Below, in pieces: positions 1-45,100 of a stretch of DNA of 64,000 bases (position 1 is its first letter; each line of letters starts with the position of its first letter). The stretch spans positions 124,001 to 188,000 of the forward strand of contig NW_024881780.1 of the NCBI RefSeq assembly GCF_019059575.1. Direction: 5' to 3'. Origin of the DNA: Amphibalanus amphitrite (lineage: Eukaryota; Arthropoda; Thecostraca; Balanomorpha; Balanidae). The notes under the pieces are model-generated. The model did not search any database. It worked only from the letters and a program-made list of their open reading frames with translations, and was not told the DNA's origin. Both the position numbers and the translations under genes were made by a program.

Positions 1-31199
<31,199 letters not shown>

Positions 31200-31480
31200 G
31201 GCTGCCGACGTTACGCAGGTCGCGAGGTCACGCCGCCGCCGTGGCGGCCACAACACAACGGTACGAGCGGCGGTCCGCCACCTCCCGCCAGGCGCCCCAC
31301 TCCCCAGTCACTGCCGTGTGCCGCGGCCGCGGCCGCTGCGAGCCGCTAGCTGGGCTGGGGGAGGGGGAGGGGCGGTACGGCCGAACGTAGTCAGCTGACC
31401 GCAGCGCCGCCCGCCCTGTGGTGGAAGGTGCGCCGCGAGAGAATGGTGCAGCAGGGGCGACACCTACAAACGCCATGAGG
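31200..31480 (-). promoter_or_regulatory. GC-rich 5' UTR/promoter candidate of DAPK
   Basis: The sequence directly upstream of the DAPK start codon is strongly GC- and CpG-rich, with runs of CGG/GCC and a CCGCGGCCGCGGCCGC core near 31320. This is inferred to be the 5' UTR and CpG-type promoter. No TATA box was identified. Confidence 0.4.
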
Positions 31481-32163
31481 CTAGCGACATCTAAGAGGAG
31501 GGGTTATCTGATTCAGACTGCTATATTTGTGACGCCCAATATCGCCGCCGAACCATGCCATGCACAATGAATTTCAGCCGGTTCGCGGGAACGTCGCTAA
31601 AGTTCGCATGTTTAATTCAAGCCGTTTCTCGAAACTATTTTGAAACACTCGTGATAAGGATTTTGTCCGAATTTGTTGTGGATAATTATTTGTTGTGGAT
31701 AATTTGCGCTATCCACCTTCCTGAGACTGGATGACGCATCTTTAGGCATATCACTTAGCGGGGTCATGTTAGTTTGTTCCATTGTTGATTGTTTCATTTT
31801 TATAATCCATCCTTGCCATCCTCCCGCTTTCATTTCCGGGCACTCCCACCCGACAATCGGGGGTGAGGACAAGTCCTCGTTGGACTACACCCTCTCCGGG
31901 GTGACCGTTTGAGCGGCAGCGCGGGCTGTCCCATCGGGACATTTCCGTCCCGCCGGACGATCCCTGCCACTGTAGCGCACAGACACTCATTTCCACCTCT
32001 TCAGTGGTAGGTAAAATCCGCGGGACTATTAACTGAAATAAATAATGTCATCTATCGTCAACCATGCCAACAATCCACATTCCACATTCCCTTGCAGCTC
32101 TAGCTTCAATACTCCTTCATATCATAAATCATCGAGCAAAGACCATTAAAATCGTTGACGCAC
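31481..32163. other. Intergenic interval between DAPK and CK1 gamma
   Basis: No coding signal. It separates the presumed DAPK promoter from the presumed CK1 gamma polyadenylation site. Confidence 0.4.
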
Positions 32164-32169
32164 TTTATT
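32164..32169 (-). terminator. Candidate polyadenylation signal of CK1 gamma
   Basis: AATAAA on the minus strand, about 980 bp after the stop codon and about 1 kb before the DAPK promoter. It is the first clear hexamer I noticed in the presumed 3' UTR. Confidence 0.35.
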
Positions 32170-33146
32170 CATAATTAAATAAAATCACGGTCGTGTCTGG
32201 GGATACGTACAAATACAATGGCACTCACCACAGTAGGGGCAACAAACAGTAACATACACGGGCGACTCTGGGCGTCGCTCAACTGAACCGAGGCTCTACC
32301 GGAGGTCGGCGCGGCGCCGCCCATAGTGAGGTCAAAGGTCGCCACTCACACACGTCAGAGGTCATCTGCCCGGACTACCATCCGTCCACAGCAGCTGACC
32401 CGGGCTACACACACTGCGCCGTCCTCGAAACACGCTCTCTGCCGCTCGTGCTGTCTCTCGATTAGCTCTGGCGGTACGGCGACCCGCCTGCCCAGCTGCC
32501 TGGCCTCTCACCGACCGGCCGTCGCTGTCACCGCGACTCTCACCGGCTCTCACTGCGACTCTAACACGGCTCTCACACCAGTCCACGCAGCTCAGATTAC
32601 CAGCCGTCCGACACAACCACGGCATCCGCGCCAGCTCCTGTCACCGACTCCAAGACGTCTCTGACCCTCCAAACGATCACCCGACGACCACCGCCGCGCC
32701 GCACTAAAACATCCACTCTTGACGACGCACGCGGCACCCGTCTGCGACTGTCTGCGGTGGCCATCGCGGCGAGGTCAGGTGCTTTACTGGGACGCCACCT
32801 GCCCGTCCGGCGAGCTGTCCGTCAGGTACACACGGCCGCCGCGCGGCGCGCAGGTCACCGCCGGGTCCGCAGTCGGAGCGGACGGCCACTCGGAGTCGGC
32901 TATGGGTCTGACTGACCCAGCGTACTGCCACCGGAGCGGCGGGACTCGGGAGAGGCGCGGACGGTGCCGGGACGACGGACGACTCTCGCTGCCACCGGGC
33001 GACTCTCCACCGTCTGAGTCATTAACAGAGACTCGGGAGTCATCCACAGACTCGGAGTCACCCGCAGCGACTCAGAGTCAGTCCTCCGAGTCGGCCGGCA
33101 GCAGTCCCACGCGGGCGCCCGCTCGCCGCTCGCACCACGGCAGACG

Positions 33147-33198
33147 TCACTTCTGACCGCGCGACTTCTTTCTTCGCCGCTTGAAGAAGCAGCAGCAC
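33147..33198 (-). CDS. CK1 gamma last exon: palmitoylation/polybasic tail and stop
   Basis: After the acceptor ctaccag the frame reads [16 protein letters not shown] and TGA. This is the defining membrane-anchor tail of CK1 gamma. Confidence 0.95.
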
Positions 33199-36100
33199 CT
33201 GGTAGACACATCGGGGAGGGTACAATCGTTAGAACTCGAGTGCGGTAGGAACGTCGAAGGGTGTAAGCATCCCGTTATTTACGCAAAAAGCACTCATCTC
33301 ATCTCTGCAACCAGCAAAACAGTCATTGACCTATGCATAAAATTACTCCGGATTCCGGACCATTACATCCCCTTCCAACTTACGATCTAGCATTTAATGA
33401 CATCTACAACGCAATAACATAACAGCGTTCAGCATTAGCTTTTCGATCTCACGCCCTCATCTCGAGCCTCTTTGTCCCTTCCAGCTGCTCATTGCTTTTC
33501 TCCTCTTTTCCTAGCCCGACCACCTCTCCCCTTCCCTCTCTCCCTGTCTCATGCTTGGTCTCGTCGACGACGTCCACGTCTGACTGTCCATCCCTCCCTC
33601 CCCCTCTCCCCGTTCCGTACTTGGTCTCGTCGACGACGTCCACGTCTGGCTGGGCGGTGATGGGTGTGATGCTCTGACCGGCAGTCGGGTCGTCCGGGCC
33701 CAGCTCGCCGTTCGCAGAGCTCATCACCTGTGACACGAATCGAACGGGTACAGTTAGGGGCCAGATATAGTGAAACTAGGGGAGATATTGGGGTACACTT
33801 GGGGCACAGTTTGGGACGAGCTAGGGTAGAGTTAGGGGACAAATTGGGGGAAACTTGGGACATAGTTAGCGGCGAGCTGGGGTGGGGTTCGGGGAGAAAT
33901 CCCGGACGAGCTATGGCACAGTTAGGGACGAACTAGGATGAGGCAATGGATGAAATAAGGGACGAATTAGGGCACAGTTAGGGACGAGCTAGAGCGGAAG
34001 TGACGATAAATAATAGTGCGGGCGAGCTAGGGACGAGTTTGGGTCGAGTGAGGGTTAAACTAGCTACTAGATAATAGATTCAGGATTCAGGTATGAATAA
34101 GGAATAAGTTAGAAACAAGTTAGGGATGTGGATAGCCATTAATGGGTGGAATATCAGATCATCGTTACTCGATTACGTCTTCCTAGTTACTCAGAAGGGG
34201 CCATAGGGTGATAGATATTGGACCAGAAGTGATCAAATTCGATCAGCTGTGATCGCATCGTGACCTCGTGTATGCAGGCATTTCAGTTGGTTAAAGGTAG
34301 TGTGCCACCTTTGAAAGATTTCCCGTTTTATTTTTCCTAGGATAAGAAGCTTCTGTTTTTACCTAATATCGCAAAAAAAATCAAAAATGGGCCTGGAATA
34401 GTGCCTTTTTGGCCTAAAAGTTTATCGGTTTTTAGATATGTATAACAACTGTAGTGGGCTCACCTGCAAACAGGCGTCGGGCAACAATCGCGAATGCGGC
34501 GCACTTGTGACAATAAGCAAAGGTCATTATAGTGTTACGACCATACGACGTACGGGAATGAGTTATCAGCTGTCTAATCGTAGACAACACAATGTCGAGC
34601 CTTAAAGGGACCCTCCCACCTTAACATTAGATTTGAGTTGAGATAGCCAAAATGGGGTCCCTGGCTCACAATTACCGGTTTCGGCACTCACAACATCGAG
34701 AAATGCCTTAAATCGGAAATATTGAATTTCAAAATTGCAGCATTTTGATTCAGAGGGGCTAATGCTTAGGAATACCCCTCTGAATGTGTGACGTCAGCGC
34801 AAATATCTAACGATTTTTAAATGTTTGATTAAAACGTTTTGTAACACGCGGTGGTATATGCTATTTGCGCGCAACATCTGCCGCAAACGCCGCACTTCTA
34901 AAATAAAGTCGCTAGAAACAGCGGAGATCCCAAAAAAGTAAACAAAAGTAAAAGTCTAATATCTTGAAAACCGGTGAATATTTTTCGATGAAATTTGGTA
35001 GATAATGGTTTTCGCTCTTTCTGAACCGAGCGACATCACTTTCATGCCAATTCATTGACTTTTTTGAAGGTGGGAGGGTCCCTTTAAACTGTAAGCCTGT
35101 ATTGGTATTGTTTTGGCTGTCGAACATTAATTTGTGGTTTGAAATATGATTTTATGTAAAATAATTGATATGAAACAGCCGTCTCTTAAGTTATAACCCC
35201 ATTACACCACACGCAAGTGGCAGAAATGACAATGATCAGCTGACGCATTTTTCTTGGCCGAAGTCAGAGCGCGCGGCCCGACGCACCACGCGTATTTGGA
35301 AATTCCGACCTCGACGAGCATCAGAAGCCACCTAACAGGCGTGTTCGAAACCGCAGGAGATGATGATGAACGGGTTTATCGAAACTTGATTGGATGAGCC
35401 TATCGGTAATAGCGATTTTAGTGTGTGCATTTATTGTTCATAGTGGTGTGAAATGTGGTTGGGGTACGACCGACAACCCGTCGGGGCGAATTTCGCACTG
35501 GGGTACTCAAAATTTGAAGAATTTAAGACGTTTCCATAAGTTTTGAAGGTATGGATAAGTTCTAAAAATCCGGTTCTCCTTATCCGGGTCATTAACTCCA
35601 TATGGTCCAAGAAAGCTGGCACACTACCTTTAATGGTATGTCGAAGTGTCAGTTTGAGGATGAATGCAACACGATCATCTATTTTCATCACACAAAGCCT
35701 TGTAAGTGTTGTTTTTTCTCAACTTGCAGGTTAGTCACGAACAGAACATAGTCGTCACAATGATAGTGGAGTTGGGCCCAACATATAACAGAAAAAAAAA
35801 TATTAGTTCACCCCGATATTAACCACACCAGTTCAATATATAGCCAGAACATCGAGAAACACGTCAACGTTCAGCAAAACGGGGCAAGAAGCGCATTTAT
35901 CACACAGCAGACAAATATTTAGCATCAGTCACCTCTCGCGACAATAGCGCCCTCCAGCGGAGTCGACTGTCCCAGTGGGACATCTCCCGGTCTTTGCATG
36001 TTGGCAGTATATTTAGCCAGCTCAGCGCGTTAGTAGGGTTAGTCGGGGCTGCATCCTTTGCGAGCTTATTGCGCACCCATCGCTAGCAGCTCGGGTCGGG

Positions 36101-39100
36101 GTGTGTGCTAGGCCGGGTTAGGTTAGGAAGAGTCGGATTAGGTCGGGGTAAGGTCTGATTGACATTAGGTCGGAACAGTTGTTCAAGACTGGTTTAGGTC
36201 ATGCCGGGGCTAGTTAGGGACACTCGGGTCTAGTCTGGCTGGGTTGGACAGTAGGCAGTGACCCTGTAAGGGTTGGGTCGGGTTATCTCAGGACGGGTCG
36301 GGGAAAGGCTTGGTTAGTTGGGCCAGGACAGATCAGGACAAGTCGGGCTAGGCTGGGCCTGTCCGGCCGGAACAGGCCAGGTCCGATCATGTCTGTCAGA
36401 CTGGGTGAGATGTCAGGCATGGACGGGTAAGGACTGGGTCAGGTTGGTTCAGGACAGATCATGGTTTCTCGTACATAACGGGCCGAGTCAGGTCAGGTAA
36501 GGGTCAGACTGAGGTCTCTCGAACCCGGTCAGCTCAGGTCAGGTGGCGTATGTACTCGCCTGGACGGAGCCGTGCCGGTCAGCCGGCGTCAGCGTGCTGC
36601 CCAGCGTGGTGTTGATGGTCCGCTGCCCCTCCGGCCAGGCCGACGGAGCTTTGCTACCCTGCAGAGCACCGCGCCAGCCCCGTGAGCACGTGCCGCGGCG
36701 CGCAGCCAAAGCCAGACACGGTGACAGCCGGCCACGGCGCGAGCAGGCAGGCAGCCGCCACGGACACATGGGGGAGGGACGGTGCGGCGCGGACACAGGC
36801 CGGCCATCGAACAGTGGGGTCAGGCAGTGCGCTGTGCGCTACAGTCACGGTGGCCGAACAACAGAGCAATGGCAAACAGCGCCCCATGGTAACGTAAGGC
36901 CACTCTCCCCCGGTCATTGAACAAATGCTCTTAGTGCTGATACAGATCAGGCGCGGTGAATTTCGACATAGACCACCGAATTCATCTCAATACCCTGCTG
37001 AGTTGAAGAGAATCGTAAGGAGGACGAAAAGAAAATATTACAGGAAAGCAGAAGTTTGGAAAATGAAACGAGAAAAGAGTTAGCAAATAGGAAGGCTGAA
37101 GCGTTAGCAAGAAAAAGCAGATAGCTCATGATATATAAAAAGGGTCAGACGGACAGACGGTGAAAGAGACAGACGACAGACAGACACAGGTGTGAGTGCC
37201 GGTGCGCGAACGTCCGTGAGTAGGGCGGGCGGTGCAGCGACATACGCTGCGCCGGAGGACGATACGCCGGTGTTCGTACCTTGTTGGTGGCCGGATGCCT
37301 CTCGCGAGTCGGGGACACCACCACCTCGGTAGCCGTCTGGAGGGAGCCAACCGGCGTCGACTGGAAACAGACAGGCATTATACGGGTCACATAGAGGTCA
37401 CACAGTGGTGGTGACTGGTGACCCTTACCGGGTCACACAGAGGTCAAACACTGGCGACAGACAGGTATTATGCGGGTCACATAGAAGTTAAGCACTGGCG
37501 AGAAAGGTATACTGCATCAAGCATAGGTCGGACACTGACACAGATAAGGGTCACACAGAGGTCAAAGAGTAGCGCTGACCCATACCAGGTCACCAGGAGG
37601 CTCTGAGGTGGATGTCCCAGACGCCCTTCGTGTCCCAATTCACCCCCAGCTGCCTCATGTCTAGGACACAGACCATAGAGATCATACGCAGCAAAACTAG
37701 GCGGTCGAGCGTTACACGACGGTGGCAGTCGGAGGCGACGTTACGTTATTCTACGAGCCAAAGCTGGACAAAGGTTACAAATATCGAGAACGAGCAATAG
37801 ACAAAAGGATAGATGTCGAGTAAATGCGTTGCTTCTGGACAATTTATAGTAACAGGGATAAAAAGCTGACCCATTAGCTTATCAGAAACAGGAGAGGATA
37901 AGCAAAAAAAGGGCACATCTATACCAAAATGTTACGGCTTAAAACTTTTTCAATGAGGTTCTACCTTCAATCATAAACTGCTAATGAATGAGCTGCTACA
38001 GCAGGACGTCTAAAACAAATATACAGCAGTGTGTGACAAAAGAAGGACTACATACGCCGATATCGTTTGGCAGCAGTTGTGGCAGCAGCTCACACAACTT
38101 ACGGACTAGAAGACAGGATAAGTGAAGACAGAGGCCAGCGGAGAAGGAGCGGGCGGGCGGACGAGACGGTCACAATCGGAGACAGCGCCGGGTCAGCAGC
38201 AGGGAGACAGGTCAGGCCAGGTCAGGTCGGGTCAGGTCGGGTCAAGGCAGCGCGGGTCGGGCCAACAGCCAGAAATACTGGATGCTACTTGGGCAAAGCT
38301 CGCAGACGACGAAGCTTGCGAGCCTAGAACAAGACAGACGAGGAAGTGAGACGACGGCCGGTGAAAGGCAGCGAAAGGCATATTTACTCTATAGGCATTT
38401 TGAGACCGATACTTTGTGCGAAGGTAAGGAATAAGGATATCTTTTATATAACATCTTCCTAGACAGTAAGGCATACAATGTATGATTTTTTCTTCAAAGA
38501 AACCGTAATACTCGCAGCAGAGTGCAGTGCGAATTAACCGAACAATGTGATTTTTATCTCTCTAGCCATTGTAGTTGCAGTAGCACATATGTAATGAACG
38601 ACAAACACTAACAAAAAAAAGTTAACAACCACACTGGCCTGTGGTTGCCAGAGCGGCCATGACTGGACTTACTCATCAACGGTCACACACAAATTCAGCA
38701 ATGAAGTGTCCGGAAATATGTCAAACTCTATATTGCTGTCATCAGGCAGCAAGTGCGAAAGTGCGAAGCGTATGAAGGCATGAGGATTCCAACTACCTTG
38801 TCGCTGGGGATGTGCGGAGACTCAGGAAGGTTTACTCTCGGTGCCTATTCGGCAACTATCGGTACTGGACCTACAATACTGGCAGCTTCCACTTACTGAC
38901 CTTCATCGACTTAGTTTTAATAATATCCGAAGGAAGCGCGTGCTTCAGCACTTTCATATTCTCCAAAAGATCATCGTGCTGCTCACAAAAAAGGCATCCG
39001 TCACTTAGAGTGTGCCACACTCAACAGAGTAATTCAAAACAGTCCCCACAGCCGCCCTATGCGCCAGCGGACACCTCGGCGGCGAGCGCGGCTTCCGGAG

Positions 39101-42100
39101 GAGACTCAAAGCGTCACCGTCGTCCAGCGCAGCACGCGTGTCCGCACAGCTCCGACATTTGCACCTCAATATTGCTGATGGAACGCGGCACTGACATGCC
39201 ACGCAGTGGTTAATATTGCACCGCGCTGCCGCGAGCTGTGCGCATATTCAGCCGGACACGGAAATTAACTGTGAGTTACATAAGGCGCTATAGAAAAATC
39301 GCGCACCCCACGTCTTACCGGTGACTACTCACCATAGTGCGTCCCGTCCAATCGAACTCGCCGTCGTCCACGTAGCCCTTGCGGTCGAACAGGTCCTGGA
39401 ACTGCTTCCTCAGGTGATCGTAGTCGGGCGTCTCGAAAAAGTCCAACCGCCGCACGTAGCGCAGGTAGGCAGCCATCTCCTCTGTGGATAGGACCGCGTA
39501 AAGTCAAGTCACACGACAGCACAGATTGGTGAGGGAGAGTGGTCGCCTTGATTTTATTTGCACCTGCCATAGACTACTCGATACCGTGATACAGTAGTCT
39601 ATGCACCTTCTGCTCTCTATGAGGGCGGTGGCAATCTTAGTGATCTCAGAACACAACAATTACTCCTGCTATCTTATTGTTCATTGGCAGACACTGGACG
39701 CGTATTAGAAAAGGTTTCCATAATACGGTATGCTCATCCAAAGTACGACAAGACAAATCCCACATCGATATAACCGGGGAGGCACCTATCTATCCATCAT
39801 ACACAGTGCAATGTAATAACCGTCTGGCATCCAATCTTCTCGGCGACAGGCCAGAGCGTGGCAACTCCAGCAGCAAATATCATCTGCACTGCTATTGATT
39901 AGCACTCGACTCACGCATTACAGTGAATTATAGACCGCCGGCGGCGCCTGGCATTTGGAGCGGATTGTGCTGGCTTATCCGGCCCAAGTGCTTTATACGA
40001 CCAAGGCCAAGGACTCTACGTTCACGGATCAGCGGTGGCCTGAGAGGCTGAAAAGGTCACATCGATTTCGGTTCAGTCGCGCCGCGACAGACCAGTCTAC
40101 TAAATGAGCACGGCGACTGAAAGGGCCGCCAACACACAAAGGAGACGTCAGATTAGGCTGAATCGCAGCTCCGCAAAATGATCGCAGCAATCAGTGTTTC
40201 ACAGAAGAAAATTGGCCCTAAGTGAGCACTTCGCGGCTAAGATGCTCGAAATAGCTCGAGACAGAATTTTAAGGCGCCGGTGAAATTAAATTTAGCCCAG
40301 CCTTCCTGTTGAGGAACGGCACTTCCTTTCATAATAAAACCTAATCCATCTTCATTCTGACGTGTAAGGCGCGACATTGTGTAAGCATCATCCACGAGTG
40401 CTCGTCAGTGTCGGCTGCCCGTCGAGCAGTATTTCCAAACAATGGTCGTCCCAACAGCCGGCATGTCAGCTTCTCCCAAATAAGACACCATCGTTAATTC
40501 CCGTATCACAAATATCGCCCTCTCAATCCCCATAGTTTTATAATTTACCCTGATCAGTCAATCAGCAACATTTTTATTGCAGCAAGATCACGCCCTGCAT
40601 TTCTTGTCATATGTTGCACTGTTTTCGCAGCACTACCCACTATGCACCTCACATGCCATTCCTCCCCTGATCGAGGGTTATTCCGCTCCCCTCCTGGTGG
40701 TGCAGCGATCCGTTCCTCTACTGGGTAGGGATAGGGTTCGTGTTCCGCCCCGCCCCGGAATCGATCACAGCGTTCCGACAGGTAGACGTGGCAGCAATCC
40801 CCGTTCATCAGTCGTGCCCTCGTGTATCGTTGTTTACCCTTCCAATAAAGGGCGCTACAAGTGCATGACTCAGCTGAGATGTGTATTCTAGTCTGGACCT
40901 GTCAATTTTTACCTGAATCTCCGACATGACACGCATCGGTTTTATATCCTGAATCTCGCTTAGCAAGCTCGCATCAGATCTTCACTTGCAAGTGACCTAT
41001 GCAAAGCCAGATTTCACTTCAACCTGTCAGCTACATGGCTCCTCAGCCCTGAATAATGGCCCATCAGCGTGTCGGCCGACCCCCCGGGGGCGATCAAATC
41101 CCCCGTCACCGCCAATGACGCTGCGTCGAACCCGCATCACATTATCAACCAACGACCCGAGCCCCACTGTCGTCATGGCAACCGGCTCGTCAACATACCA
41201 CGGGCGCCGCCACGCCCCGGTCAGAATTAACTTCACATCCGAGCTCAGTCCGGCACTGAGTTCACTGATATAGTATCACCGGTCTCCGGGGACGGAGATC
41301 CTCCCTGTCGGTTTCTACTGGTAGATGGAGCCACCGAGCTCGTGTAGCACGTGTCGGGTGTGCTAGAGATCGGTGGAGAGGGGGGAGGGGGAGGTATGCC
41401 GTACCCAGATACCACCGAACGAACTCTTTGAACGCCCTGGAAGGTGTGGTAGCTCAGTGGGGCAGTGGTGTTGGTGACGAACTAGGGTTAGACGGTGCGG
41501 GAGGCGGGCTGACAGCTCTCAGTGTCTTGTGCATACAGTCACGGCACAGCTGCACATCTCGAGCCTTCCCTCTATTCAGGTCACAAATAGCGAAGAAATC
41601 AACATATTCGACGACAGACACGTCCACGGTTGTCGGGCCCACAACCGAGGTATGAGGGGCTACACAAAGTGCAGCAGCTGTAGCACCGTACCACTTCAGA
41701 CGACCCAAGCAGCACGCCATTACCGGTAACAGCTGGTGTGCCCCTCCCTCCCTACCATACCCTCACCATGAATATATCATAACAATAACCATTCCGAGCT
41801 GCCGTTCCTGCTAAACCCAGTGACGTCATCACTAGCGACGGAGGCACCTGACTCGTGGGCTGCAGTGACGCACAGCCTGCCTCCTCAGACGGGCTATCGG
41901 CTTAACTTCCCTCTCTAGCACTCAAGGTAGCCCCGCGACCTCGCCAAGGCAGGTGTAAGATGACTCAGACTGAATAACACAACCGATACCTGATCAATAA
42001 TCAGCAGTGGCCATGTAAGATCAGCGCCGTCAAGTACAGGTGTGGATTTCAGACAAGATAGCACGGCATATCGGAACGCGTCTGACCCAGAAACAGCGGT

Positions 42101-45100
42101 GTTTTTGCCGTGACATTCCTCGCAAAATACTCAGCGCTGTTTTACTTCTCAGAGCTCAAGTGTGCTACTCGGTTCTAAATCCGGTGCCTTGGAAGGACCG
42201 CGATGGCACCCAAACGTGTCAAGATTCGAGATTGAAAGCCTTCTGCTTCCAACGACAGCTTTTCTGGGCGTCATTTTGCAAACTATCACCAGTATAACGC
42301 CTTTTGGGGCGACTAACGGAGCGAGCGAGAGGGTGAGCCTTGCACGTGCGAAATTGCGAGGGGGTACCTCCAACTGAGTTGTGCACGGCACCCTACTAAC
42401 CGGTCTCTAGCGATGTGCCAAATTTGAGCACAATCGGCCCAGCCGTTCTCGAGATCTGGAAGCGGCACCCTGCACGTGCGCACGTGCAAAATGGGTCCCA
42501 ACTGACTTTTGCACGGCTCCCTAGTCCCTACTAACTGGTCCCTAACCATGTACCAAATTTGAGCGCCATCGGTCCAGCCGTTCTCGAGATCTGGAATCGA
42601 CCCCTGCACGTGCGCACGTGCAGCAGCACCCCAACTCTGGCACATGGATATGCATTGCCTAGTGGGTGCCTACCTACATGCCAACTTTCAGCGCAATCGG
42701 CCAAGTAGTTACCGAGATATTGCAACAATTACAAAAGTGACACCTCTTCGTTTTGCACGTGGCACGTGCATAAGGGGTCACCCACATGCATCGGGAATAG
42801 TCCAATACTTGGTAGAAGGAATGAAGCTACCCTACAAAAATTACCGCATGTAAATCGGTCAAGTGGTTGCTGAGATATAAGCCTCGCAAAAGCGTGACCA
42901 CGGCCGGCCGGCCGGCCGCTCATACTCAGAAATTTCCGTTAATCTAAGGAAAGACTACGCTCGCTTCGCTCGCTCCGTAACCACTCTGAGGATTCTTTAC
43001 AGATTACATGCCAGATTTAGCCCTTCTAACAACAATAATTCCTGAACAATCCATCGACATTCCTCTACCACACTCTCACCTGGGTAGTTTTCGCAGAGCA
43101 CCTCGACGGGCGTGGCCCGCTTGGTGTCTCCGATCTTCTGGTAGCGCTCCTTGAGGGTCTCTGCCTGGAGACCCTGCCAGGGCAGGCTGCCGCGCAGGAA
43201 GTACATGAACATGTGGCCCAGCGCCTCCAGGTCGTCCCGCCGACTCTGCTCTGAAACACGGCGGGCGGGACACCGGTCAAGTGGGTTGACATGGTGTGGG
43301 ACGAACGTTGGGGTAAACCAATGATGGGCTGGTGAGTGACAGGTCAGATCAAATCAAGCGCATCGATTTAGAATTAAGATTATAGGGTACAGACGAAATA
43401 GACGCAAAACATGGAAACGCGATATTCGGTGACTCTGACCTGCGCCAGAAGAAGGCGCTAAACTGCTAAAATTTCATGATTTCTATCAGACTTTTTGAAA
43501 GATTACATGTCTAAATTACTTTTCCAAAACTGCACCAAACATATAGGGTGTTCACTAAAAATTGACACAAACTTTGAATGACTGCACATCAAAAGTGAAG
43601 CAAGCTATTACGATGCAACTTAGCATGGAGATAAAAGGGACATTTTTGTATCATACCGAACATAAAATTTCATGGGTGTAATGAAAACAGTCGCGTTGGA
43701 GGTCGTTTTAAATAAGGCCCACCGAAAGCCAATTGGCACGCTTTCCCAAAATAGTACGTCAATGGGAGAGTCTGGCACGTACAAATACCTAATGAAAGCT
43801 TAAAATGTCGAAATTAGTTACATACCGTATGGTGGGACGAAAGTTCTAGTGGGTGTGGGAGTCAGAAAATCTGAAGTGGTGCAAATGTGAAGATACTGAC
43901 GAAAGGAAAGGTCGGGGCCCCGAAAATGCACGTGGAGGGGCTTTTTGGCACCTCACGATGCAATGCTGCCGATCAGTAAGGTATTAACTGTGCCTAAGCG
44001 AAGAACATATATCACACCTGAGGCTAGGATGAGTTACAACCGGCGTAAATGATTTCTCGAAGCGATTGGGAACAACATAAGGCAAGAGAAGTAAATAAAC
44101 AAAGGTCAAGAAAGCGCCACAAATTGCAGAAAACGACCGATCTATTTAAGGAAGAAAAATCATGTTTTTGTCAAAGGGCGACAATTTACTAGACAATGGA
44201 GTGTTCTGTAGTGATGTTATCAATGAATCAAGAGCTAACGTCCATTTAGCATCCTAGCTAACGCTGGATGCCGTGGTACGTGTGTTATTTCAGAGCATAT
44301 CATCAGTTCGACTTTATTCCTCCAGGCCGGTCCTTTACAATATGATACTTTCTGAGTCAAGTGTATTATTTAGCACTAGAGGTTCATGCAGAACAACATA
44401 TGTAACCAGAAGGTGATCTTCTGGTCCGACCTCGCGCCAGCACACTAATCAAGGGGCGCCTTGGGGGCTCCGGCCGATGTAAAAATTGCATGATTGAAAC
44501 AAGGCCCGATAAGCCATTTGCCACGACTGAAATTAACAAATGAGTATCTAATGTGATTTGCCGAAGGCTATTACGTAAATTGGTGTCTTTAAATTTGATA
44601 CAAAATATCAACTGGCTGCTCATTACCGCCATGAATTGGCCAAATTCACGGTCCACTGGTGCCAGACCTTGTGAAAACACTTACAAGAAAATGTCCAAAA
44701 AATGACCTACGGGAATCAGGCAAATCTGTTGACGCTCAACGGTTTGCAGCAGATGCAATGTGCATTACAACAATGCCTCGTTTGTTTAAATCGGTACATT
44801 TTTACCGAAGATACAGCCTGCTAAACTTTGTCTCAATTTTTAGTGAACACCCTGTATGACACAAATAATGACGGAGCGAAGCACCCACAAGGATTAGCCG
44901 GGCTGATGTTTCTCAAAACTACCAATGGATATTACAACACCGTTTGTGTTTATGAATATGAAACATGTCTATCAATGATATCATTCAACTCCAACACGAA
45001 CACAACATCCCCAAACACATCAAACGGCATTGTAGCAAGTCAGGGCAGTCAATGCCAGCTTAAGTAAAGCTTCCTCACCACCCAGCCCTCACGGCTCACC

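Noticed and set aside
36114..36135. TTAGG units resembling arthropod telomere repeat
   Set aside because: Only two copies inside a degenerate GGTTAGGTC tract; not a telomeric array.
41428..41655. Possible tRNA or tRNA-derived SINE (TAGCTCAGTGG)
   Set aside because: Only an A-box-like motif; no B box and no cloverleaf.
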